NCBI RefSeq assembly: GCF_037893015.1
Contig: NC_133659.1
Coordinates: 16,664,746-16,728,745, forward strand
DNA length: 64,000 nt
Direction: 5' to 3'
Source: Macrotis lagotis
Lineage: Eukaryota; Chordata; Mammalia; Peramelemorphia; Peramelidae
Of the stretch, positions 24,801 through 36,673 are shown in pieces (position 1 is the stretch's first letter; each line of letters starts with the position of its first letter). A program made the translations under genes and the position numbers. The notes beneath the pieces were generated by a model that saw only the letters and a list, made by a program, of their open reading frames with translations, was not told where the DNA came from and ran no database searches.

Positions 24801-27800
24801 AATCTTTTTTTGGATCATTCAGCATGTTACTCAGTCTTTAACTCTAAGTTACCAGCAAATCTAAGAAGCATTCCTTTTACAGATAACATTTTCTCCCAAT
24901 TACTGCTTTGGCTGCAAATTTTCATGTGTTGTCTCATTGTTAGCATTTATAATGAAATTATTGATTATTTCTCTGATTTATTTTTTGACTCACCAGTTGT
25001 TTAGGATTAAGTTATTTAGTTTTTAATATATCTTTGTGCTTCAACTCCATGGGGAGATAGGAATAGGCAGATGGAAGCAATGAGCTGGCATTTTGGTTGA
25101 TAAAAGGGTATTTAATTTATTTCTGCATTTGTGAGGTTTTTTAATATTCTAGTTGGTATATGGTCAGTTTTTGTAACCTGTACTATGTACAACTGAGATT
25201 AGTTATACTCCTTTCTATTTCCATTCAGTATTCTCCTTATCTTACTTTTCTAAAATTCCATTTGGGTCCTTAACTTCTTTCTTGTTATAGTATCCTTGTT
25301 TATTTCTTCTTGGAACTCATTTAACTTTTTCTTTAAGAAATTAAATGCATTTGATACATATGCGTTTAATACAGATATTAATTCATTTTCAGTAACTTTT
25401 AGCAAAATATAGTTTCTTTGATTATCTCTTTTGAATTAGGTCAGGTTTTGATTTTGATTTATCTGAGATCTTGAGTGCTACCCCTGCCTTATTTACTTCA
25501 CTGAAGTGGAATGGAACAGTAGAGAACACTTCATGAATTTGAGCATCTCCTCGTCCAGGGATGAGAGCACATTTATACTGATTTCCCGTGGGGGGGGGCA
25601 GGAGGTAGGGGGAGAGTCCCAGCTTTAGTGTCTTTTTGCAGAAGGGAACACGAGGAGCCTTCTTTGTGGGGTCACTCTGGTTTTGATAAAAGTGCTGTGT
25701 GACCCAGGCCCGCTGTAGAGCTTCCCCTCTCCCCACTGACTGAACTGTCAATACCAACTCTTTGGTTCTATGGATTCCATTGGTTATGAAGAATACCAAG
25801 AGCTACATTTTATGTGGCACTTACTAGGTGCCAGGCCTAGGCTAAGCACTTTACATTGTTAGCTCATCCGATCCATAACAACCTTGGAAGATAGATGCTA
25901 TTGTTCTCTCTGTTTGACAGATGGGGAACCTGAGGCAAACAGAGAGAAGTGACTTGCCCAGGGTCACACCGTTAGGAAGTATCTGAGGCCAGATTTGGAC
26001 TCACCTCTTTCCCACTCCAGGTGGGGAGCACTTTATACCTAGCTCTAGTGATCTAGCCTAACCATGGTCATCTAGCCCCCATATATATCTAGCCTGACCA
26101 TGTGCATCTAGCCCCCACAAATGTTGTGCCTGGCTCTAGTGATCTAGCCTGACCATGGTCATCTGGCCTCTACATATGTTATACCTGGTTCTAGTGATCC
26201 TAAACCTAACCATGATCATCTAGCCCCCTAGCTGTAGTGATCTAGCTTGACCATGGTCATCTAGCTGCCACCAAATGTTGCACCTGGTTCTAGTGAACTC
26301 AGGTCATCCTGTCTCTAGATCTGGTTCTCTGGAAAGTGACTCAGTATTCTGAAGCTGGACCTCAGCATGTGTTTAAGGATAATCTCTTTGGCAGCCATGC
26401 AGAGGGTAGGTATGAGAAGATAAGACAAAAAGAGCTCTTTGGAGGCTTTTGGGGGTTGACCTAGGCAGTAAAGACCTGAGCCAGGTTAGTGGACTTGGGG
26501 CAGAGAAGGGACTGGCTGCTGCTTTGGATGGGCACATCAGCAAGTTTGGTAGCTGAGAAGGGTGAAGGAGGACTGGGACCTGAACCAGGGCTTCCTGGGA
26601 AAGAGAGAGGAGTGTGAGGTCACCACAAAGAAAGAACATTGTGGCTAACCAGAGCCTGCCATGTCCAGGCATCCACCTGTGGACTAGTTATCGGTGTTCT
26701 TTCTTCCTACTGATGATGTGTGGATTTATGGGAGAGATGTTTTGGAGTCCCCACCATTCTTTCCATATACACCATTGTGGTAAATACTTATGATTTGAGC
26801 TCATCACGTCCTCTGACTGACTTTGGAAGGTGAACAAATAGGTGGGGCTAGTACAGACCCCCAGAGTGATTGGGTCACCCTTGATCCTTAGGTGCTTAGT
26901 CCCAGGAGGAACCAGCCTTCCAGGGCGAGTTGGAGGGACAGCCCCAGATGGAGGTGCTATAGCTTTGATCTTAAAGAAAGAAGAGGGACAGCTAGGTGGT
27001 GCAGTGGATAGAACACCTCCTGGAGTCAGGAGGACTTGAGTTCAAATCCAGCCTCAGGCATTTAATAATTACCTAGTCATGTAACCTTGGGCAAGTCATT
27101 TAACCCCATTGTCTGGAAGAGTTGAGTCCAAATCTGGCCTCAGATACTGCCTAATGGTGTGACCCTGGGCAAGTCACTTCTCCCTGTTTGCCTCAGCAAG
27201 AAAGAAGATGCTTTCAGGATTAGAGGTTTTGCTTTGGTCATTTTTTTTCCATAACAAAGACCAAGGGAAGTTGGTTCTTTTTTCCAAAAGAAAGTTTGAC
27301 GAGATTTAGAAAATTTGTTTTGCTCAATCTTAGGAAATTTTTCCTTTCTAGGCCTCCCATCATCCCCTGCAGTCTGTTCTGTGTTTAATACAGAATATAT
27401 CAAGGCTGCTTCATCTGGAACCCTTTCATTTGTCTGCTCAATATGAAGTCTTGTTCTTCTAATAATATTCTATCTTTATGTTTAATTCTGTGTTAACATC
27501 TGTGACATTTTTTTCTGATATGCTATAACTAGCACATTTTATTTTGCCCATCTGTTGCATTAAGAGATTATGGCTTCTTGAAGAGAAAGCCTCTTTTGGA
27601 GGCGCTGACTGCAGATACTTCCATTTCCTAATGCTCTTCATTTTAAAGTGTAAATATTTTCTTATTATGAGAATAACAATGTGTTGTAGTTTTAGTCCTG
27701 GAGTTTAAAATCTTAGGTTTGTCCATAATATTCGGATGGTTTAAAAATGTGATTATTAAGGAAGTTTGCAGTTACCCGTCTGGACCGGTCTATAATGGAG

Positions 27801-29214
27801 AGTTCTTAAATCCAAATAAAAAAGATTTGCAAGTTAAGCTTCTCTCTGGATTGAAAGCTGCTCTATGTAGGTGCAGGAGCAAAAGGAATCCTGGTGACTA
27901 ATGGCCAGATTTATTATCTAACTCTGGCAGGGTTTTGGCAAGAGACTGTCTTAAGTAAGAAATGATCTCTAGTCTTAAAAGACCCTCTTTAGGCTGAGAG
28001 CAGAGATGCAAGAACTAACCTGTAACAAGAGTAGGTTACCTTAAAACAATTAATCTGTGTTCATCATTTTATTTTGCAACTGAGTAAATCCTGTTATTGA
28101 ATTCCCATTTTTAAAGATGTGAAGTTTGATTGTTTAGCTAATCTGGCAGTAAAGCTGGTGTTTGGGGTTCGCTTTGTCACTAGTCGGATGGCAGTATCAT
28201 TCTTGATCAGCCCGGCATTGTGCGATGGAGTCACGGTTTAGAAGGAGCCGAAGCCTCCTTACTGGACTATCAATAGCACATTGTTGCGGGGAATTTTCTG
28301 AAATATTTTTACTGTCTGAAAGTGCCTGCAAAGAACCAGAAACCAGAGCTCTTGTCAATGTTTCTTTGACACTTATTTAGTTTTAAGAATCAGAAGATTC
28401 TTGGGTGGGGGGAGGGAAGTAAGATTGGGGGGGAAATTGTAAAACTCAAAATCTTTAACTAAAAAAAAGAATCAGAAGATTCTTAATGTCACAAAATAGC
28501 AGATCATGATCAGGCAGAAGCTATTTTTTTTTCCAAAAAAAAATGGGAAAAAAATGGAAAAAAAAATCCTGAGCATACTATTCATGGAAAATCATAGTGC
28601 TAGATTAATAAAGGATTCTCCAGATTGTTATACCCATGTGCAGTGAAAACTCTCCAAGATGTTCTTTTGCCAAAATCTTTCCCAGGTTTCAGAGGAATCA
28701 CCCCAAATCTCAAGCCTCTGTTTTCTTCATTGCAGCACCAGCCAGATGTTTGCCACTGGCTCGGTTTGGGGCCTGGGGAATATTAACCGGCACTTGTTCT
28801 TCTACACTGGCCAATTGTCTCTGATCCTGCCCTCCCTCCTTATTTCTTCCCATCCCTCTTAGATCCCAGAATCAGGGGTTCAGGGCCATCTGCCTCCTTA
28901 CACATCTTCAACTCCATGGGGAGATGGGAATAGGCAGATGGAAGCAGTGAGCTGGCTCAACGACAGCTGCCTGAGTCTGAAACTTGAAAGAGAAGTAAAT
29001 AGTCTCATAATCTAGCAGATACAACCCCTTGATTTCAGCCCTTCTCTCCCAGCACATCGCCTCCTCTGAACCAGGCTTCAGATGGAGGCTGTGTTCTCAG
29101 CAGGTATATTATGAGAAGCAGGTCCTAGTGAGCTGACCCACAAAGAATCCTGTAATGGAGGAATCACAGTTAACTGGAAAAATCCTGTTATTCTTGGAGT
29201 TAATGGAAGCTTTT

Positions 29215-29255
<41 letters not shown>

Positions 29256-32200
29256 TGTGAGCAAGTGTGTGATTGTCAGTGGGTGTGTGTGTGTGTGTGT
29301 GTATGTATGAGGGTGCGAGTGTTTATGAGAGTGAGTGTGTGTATGTGAGAGGGGGTGTGTGGAACCTAGGAACCAGATGCTTCCTTTCTCCTGAAGCCTG
29401 CTGTCATTCTCTCCATTCCATCATAAAAATGTTTAATCATGTAGTATATGTACTAAGAATGATAAGAACATTTTACTTGGAGCCAGGAAACCTGGGTTCC
29501 CATTCTGCCTCAGGTCTCTCTGAGGGCGAGAGATTTGGCCCCGAAAGCCTCAGTTTCCTCATCTCCACAAAGGGGAAAGGGTCTTGATCACACTGTTTCC
29601 CTTACCAGATCGTGGGGAGCAGAGTACTTTGCAGACCTTACAGTCTTGAGTTCCTGTCATCGGTTCTGTGCACAATCGTCATAGAAAATTTTATATAAAA
29701 CACAAAGCGGGGGGATTCATGACATGAACTCTGATGACCATTTCCTACCTCCATGCCTTTGCCCAGGCTGTCTCCAAAAGCTCCTTTAGCACACCCTTTA
29801 AACACACTGCTCTTTCTCCCTCCCCTCAACCCTTCAACTAGCCCTGCACTTAACTGCAAATTTATCTTGTATTTAGGTTCGTGTCATTTGCCCTGAGAGA
29901 ATTTTGTGTCTGCTGGGGCAGTCACTCCATAAGCCTTTATTAGGCATTTCCCCTGGCCCAGGTCCTGAGCGAAGCCTGAGGATAAAGTGAAAGGTACAGG
30001 TGTCTGGTGGGAGAGAGAACACCCCACCAGCTCTGCCTCCTCCAGTCACACACACAGGAGGAACTGGGGGCCTTAGCAAGACAGGGGCTTAGGACCAGCC
30101 CCCTGTAGAGGAGGCTTTACAAATAGCTGTACTGTGAGGAAACTGAGGCAGGAGGATGAATTTGAATCTTCCTTACTTCAAGCCCAGATCGTATCTGTTA
30201 GGCTGTACTACCCATGGCTCATTCCACAGCTTCTGTAAATGCATTGACATTCACAGGTGCCTGTGTACTTTTTAGGGCAAATATCTTTTCGGTGACTTAG
30301 AAGTGGGCATCCTTTTAATTGTCTTTGCTTACAAGTTGTAGTCATTTTATGGGTTTTTTTTTTAATTGTTTGATTCTATATATTTCCTCTGTATGGGTTA
30401 ATACAAGCCTTACCAGGTTCCTACAAACTCCCTGCTCTGTTCTTTTCACATAACTGGTCTACACTCACTTTGGCCCCCATTTTGTTTCCAGTTCTTTGTC
30501 ACCACAACAAAGCGCTGCTGTGAATATTTGTTTATGTATCTCTCACTTTGCCTCTTTTTTTAGCTTCATTGGTAGGTATGCTCAGCAGCGACCACCAAGT
30601 CAAAGGTTCAGAGTTCAGTTTATTTTTTCCCTTGTAATTCCAAATTGATTTCCAGAAAGGTTGGACCAGTTCACACTTTGACCCAGAGTATTAATAGATG
30701 TCTTTTGTATGTCCCTTAGGCCAGGGACTGTTCTTGCCTAGATGCTGTGCTTATCTCAGTACATTTTAAAAGTTATTTCACCTTCCTGAAAGGTGTTATA
30801 TAAAAAATAACCTCATCATTTAGAAACAGTATGTGTCATGGAAGGAGCATTGGTCCATGCAGGAGGCTCACTTCATAGGCAGACTTCATTCTTCCCGACC
30901 ATGGGGCTCTGACTCAGTCTTGTTCTCTGTGAGCCTTAGTTTACTCACCTGCAGAACGGGAACCGTATTTGCATGGCTTCTTTCATGGGATTATTCCCAG
31001 GAAGGTACTCTGCAAATCTTTAAGTGCCACAATCTGAGTTTTGGGTTATTCTTCCGATGACCATTTGCCTGAGTTGTGTCCATATGTCTCTGTGACCAAG
31101 AATAATAACAATAAGAATGTTTCTTTTTCTTCTTCGGTTATTTAACAGTGATTCCCCCCACCCCCCCACACCCCCCACCCCCGCTTTGGGTTTCTTAGCC
31201 CTTTGTCTTTTATTTCCGTCCTTGATAGAGTTTTTGGTTCTGGGTCCATAGAGACCAAGATGCTTTCCAGGCCATCACTCCCAATTTAAGGCAGATCTGC
31301 TCTTCATCCATCCCAGATGGATGCTCCTCTGTGGTGTGGAAAGATTTTTCAGAGAAGGAGATTCTGCATCCTAATAACCTATTCTTGGTGTTTGACTTAC
31401 CGCTAGACTTCCCTGGCCCCAAACCCTCTGTTTGATGTAATTTGGGAGGCATGGTACTCCGGAAAGAGAGTTAGGTTTGGACTCAGAAGACCTGGGCTTG
31501 CCGCTTGTTACCCGTCTTAAGTCATTTGGCAAATGACTTAACCTGTGGGCCTTTCTTCCTCCATGTCTAAAATGATGGTGTTGGATTAGATCACCTCCAA
31601 AAACCCCTCTGATTCCAAATCTGTGATCTCATTATATCAGCAGTAGAGACAAAAATAATAATAAAAAATTTTATTGTTGGAAGAAACCCCAGAGAGGTTG
31701 TTGACCCATCTCAAGCAGTAACTATCTCCACAGTATCCAACCTACTTTTCATTTGACAGGCAAATGAAAGGGAAGGGAGGAAATAAGATGGAAGGCTGAT
31801 TAAGGGAGGACTTGGTCCTGGGCAAAACAACCTCCAACTAAGGATTTCAGAAATATTTATAACAGCTCTTTTGCTGTGACAAAGAATTTGAAACTGAGGG
31901 GGTTGACTACTAAAGGGGGAAAGGTTGAACAGAAATGTAATGGAATGCGATGGTGTCATAAGAAATAATGACGGGGTTTCTGGGAAGATTTCTGTGAACT
32001 ATGGGGAGTGAGTGGAGCCGAGCTTGGACAGCAACGTGGAAAAGATCCACAGCTCTGACAGACTTAAAAACTTCTTGCACAGACCAACTTAGGAGGAGAT
32101 CTGCCTTATCTCCACATAAAGAGGCCATGGATTCTGAATGTAGATGGAGACTTTTTCTTTTAGTTTAACAAGGATTTTGTTTTCTTTTCTCATTTTGTGG

Positions 32201-33406
32201 TGAGGGAATACAGGAAGAAGAGTTGATTGAAAAAAATAAATGTAGGGGGTGACTAGATGGCGCAGTGGATAGAGCACTAGCTCTGGAGTCAGGAGTACCT
32301 GAGTTCAAATCTGACCTCAGACATTTAATAATTACCTAGCTGTGTGGCCTGGGGCAAGCCACTTAGCCCCATTTGCCTTGTAAAAAACTAAAAAAAAAAA
32401 AAAAATCAAAAAATCAAAATGTAATAACTGGGGGTGACCTTATAGAAGCATAGGGACCCAAGAGACTGTCAGTCCCGATTCTTTCTTTTAACAGATGTGG
32501 AAACTAAGGACCACAGTGTTTAAATGACTGAGTCAGGGTCATACAAGTATTAAAAGACTGAGGCAGGATTTGATCTCATATTCTCTGACTCCTAAGGCAG
32601 GTCTTTTTTATTATTCAGGTAGGTTGGACTCAATGAATTAAGTCCCTTCTAACTGCTAAGTTTCCATCAGTCAGTCAGTCAGTTAAACAGAAGGTTCTTA
32701 ATAAAGGTTTATTAATTAACTGAATCAGTAAGCATTTATTAATTGACTGCTGTATGCCACGATTCGGAGAATGTCCTATTAGCTGTTTTGGTATTTTAAT
32801 GTGGTGTCCAAATTTGTTCTCCAATCGGTTACATTTTTGTAGGCATTCCAGACTTTTTTGTTTGAAGTCTTTCTGATGAATTTATGCACAATAAAGCTGG
32901 GGAACAGATCATATTAACTCTAAATCAAATAGAGATGTCAGAGAGAAATGTTTTCAGTTTTTAAAGATATTCTGTAACTCTAGTACACTGAGATTTCAAG
33001 ATTTATTGCTGTAGACTTTTAGCACAGAACAACTTTTGCAAATTTTATTATATTTTTCCTTCATTTCCTGATGTTTGTCTGTGAATTCAGTTAAGAAACT
33101 CTGGACTTTTACTCTTTTTTAAAATATATTTCATGTGTGATCACATGAACTTTTGTTAGAGAAATGAATTCTTCTGCCAGTTTCAAATTCTTGAAATAAA
33201 AGGATCAGTGTGGAATATCTTGCCAAGCTCTCTGCAAAATTGAAAAGTTCTGCTCACATTGTGGAACAGTTAGGAGACTGTTGATTGTTCTTTCCTTTTT
33301 TCCCCTTAGGTTTGTTAAAGTTTTGCACTGTAGGATTTTGTGGAATTGGCAGTCTGATTGACTTCATTCTCATTTCAATGCAGGTGAGCTGATTTTCCAA
33401 GTACAC

Positions 33407-33460
<54 letters not shown>

Positions 33461-36400
33461 GACTTTACTTGGGTCTTTGGATTCTCCACATTGTCTTTGG
33501 GAAGGCCCTTCTCCTTTGTGCACCCTCTCAGAGTGGGAAGGAGGAACAGCCTTCCTTTGTCCTCCTCTTATAAAGGTTCTGCTACTTAGACCTCATTTCT
33601 TATTTCTTTTGGGCTCAGCCTTGTTTCCTTTAGATGCCAGTATGCAGACTGAACTCTGAATCCACATGGAGTGTAACCTGGTCCATTTGTTTCCCAGTGT
33701 TCTCCTTTGGGTGGACCAAACCCTTTTATTGCAGGGATAGGTGTGTCCATAAGCTTTTCTGACACATCTTTTCATGGTGGATGCCTACATCTGAGCCTGG
33801 TAGTAAGTAGTCTACTAACTCTTGCATCTCTGGATGTGCCCATTCACAGACTAAGATGGAATAGAATTAGGGAAGTAAAACGATGTCTGGAACTAATAAT
33901 ACCTTTCAGATTTCTTTCACATATCCCACTATGAGGCTGACAGTTATTAATGTTTTCCAAATTTGCTTGATAAAATTGGCCTACCAGATAGCCGCCATGT
34001 TTCTGAGCACTCACAGATACCACCGGGTGTTTTCTTTGCAAACTGTTGTATCCCAGATCCAGGGTTTGGGGAGTTTAGATGATAAATGGCCACATTTCAC
34101 ATTTGAACTTGAAAAATGTATTTCTTCCTTTATTCATCAAACATTTGTTTGGGAATAAGCCAATCTTGATCCCGCCACCAGTTTGCCAGTTACAACCTTT
34201 GGATCGCCTTTCATTCTGTTCTACTTCCCCAAATCCAGGGTCTCCAGGCCTCGGCTTCTTGCTGCTTCGTGCAGTCAGTCTTTATTCTGTAGAGAGACGC
34301 GCAGATCTAAGGAAAATATGCAGGCTGCCATATTGTGAGGAGGAGGCAGCATCTGGGGAAAGAATAAGACCAGCAGCATTAAACAAAGAAAATATTTAGT
34401 TTTGAATTTGCAATTCTACTATATTCACCCACAAGCATATGCCCTTCCTCCTCTGACTGTGGGACAGACAAGTAGGCAGGAAGAGGCTAAGGTAACATTT
34501 TACATATGTTCGAAAAGTGGTGTCTCATGGTAAATGACATTCAAAGAAATTTAATGTATCATTGGGATTCTTTGAGTTAAGACTTCCAAAACTAAATAGC
34601 TCCACGGTCCCACCATCTGTCTGATAGCTCTAGAAGGAGTTGTAGCTTTTGGTCGGTAGCATTTCCTTGCAGTTCTGATTTACATAAAATCACAAACTTG
34701 GAAAGGACCTCCAGAAATCATCAACTGATCCAGCCCTTGCCTTGAGGCAGCCGGTAGAACGCACTCTCTTTCTCCAGACCTCTCGGGAGGGTGACTCTGC
34801 GAGAATCGGAAGTTGTTTGGGGGAAGAATTGGCACCTGGGACCCCAGCTGCAATTTTAAGGATGGTAGACCAACACGAAAATGCTCTCAACTGGGGAAGG
34901 AGGCCTTGCTCTGAGTTTGCCAAGCCAGTTTTCACATACCTCTACCTGCCCCATGATAAGTTTTAACATGTGGCTACATCTTAAGTGAGGCATTTTCAAG
35001 AAGAATCATTTTTAAACAAATATGAGTAATTTTTAAGTACAAGCGTTATCATCTCGTGTTAATATTGATGACGGGAATATATTTGTTCCAGTTGATCATA
35101 GACATTTCCATCCTGCTTTCTTTTGTGTATAATTCTTCTCTTCCCCTTTTCCTCCTGCTCTCCGTGCCCATTTTTTTTAAACATTAAATATTCCTCCCTA
35201 GTGGTTTACAATGTTTTCTATTGGGCTGTGATCCCAGAAACACATCGGGCATGACCTCATGACCTCCCAAAACACGTTATGACTTTTATTTTACACTTCA
35301 TAGTGTTTGTAATGAAAACTCAGGGAAAAAACTAGGTCTGATGTTGAATGATGGCAAAACACCGGAACATGTGTGTTGTTAGATGAAGCAGGCTTTGCTT
35401 GAAGCTCAAGCAACTCCAGAAAGCATCCCCCCATTATTGATCAGTGTGGGGAGTGGGGGATGGAGGTGAATGTGAAATAGCCCCAGATACTAGATCACCC
35501 CGGCACCTAGAGCCAGAGTCCAGGTCTGGGTGGCCTTGAGATTTCCTTGAGCCCCTGGCCGCCCTGAGATCCCTCTGGTGGTTGAGGAGTCGGTTCTCTT
35601 GCTCTGGCAGCTGTCACCAAAATTTCTTGTTATTGCCAACTATGTCACCTTTGTCAAGTGTGTAGCCCCCATGCTCCTTTGAGCATTTCTGAATGTCCTC
35701 AGAATCCTGGATTTAGAACTAGAAGGAATTGAAGAAATTCACTGATCCCCTAATTTCCCTGGGAGAGATTGCAGGATGTGTCCTCTGCCTCCACTGTGTG
35801 ATCTGTGCCCTTTCACCTCAGAAGTGCAGAGCCTGAGATGACTGATGGGGCTTGGAGTATTGGGTTACAGGAGCTGAGAAAGGGACCAGGGTTGTGGGCA
35901 TACTGCCTAGTGAAGCTGAAGTGGTGGCAGAGTCCTATCAGTGAGGGCTTGAAGGGCAAACAGAAGAATGAAACTTTCTCCTGAAGTGGAGTTTAAGGTG
36001 ACAATTATTCTAGACCCAAGGCAAGTTCCCTTGGCATCAGTGTAGAGGAGAGACTAGAAGGCAAGGCAGTAACTCAGACGAGTGGCCTGGGACATGCAGA
36101 CTGTCTTGGGTTTGAAGCTGTTGGATGACACGGATGTGGTTGGCCCTCACCAAGCCCATTCTCATTTATTTTGAATTTATCCCCTGGTGGCCCCTGGTAC
36201 CTGAGGCAGGGAACTTGGGTGGTGATGAAGGTCTTAGCAGGTCATTCCCTGACTGGAGGAGCTCATGAAGTGATTTAGGGGCTCACTGGAGGAGTAATGA
36301 GTACAATGGGTAGCAGGGCCTTGAAGAGACGTTCTCCTCTCAGCCCCATGCCCTGGTGTTTCTTTAGATTAGGGGAAATGCAGTGACTCCTTGGGCCTCC

Positions 36401-36611
36401 TGGTCCCCTTCTCTGCTGTTTTATGGAGTAGATGTTAAACATTTAGGAGGAGGATCTTTAGTTCAGATCCCTATTAGGAAAAGTTTTAGCATTTAGCCAG
36501 AGTTCTGGCTCTCTGACATAATTTGAATTTATGTTTATCTCTAGTCAAGCCCTGGTCTCTATTGGTAAGACAAAAATTCACTTTGAGGCCTAGAAACAAG
36601 CAGAGTCTCTC

Positions 36612-36673
<62 letters not shown>

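Noticed and set aside
28168..28290. U4 snRNA pseudogene
   Set aside because: Only GGCAGTATC is shared; the following stem and Sm-site region do not match.
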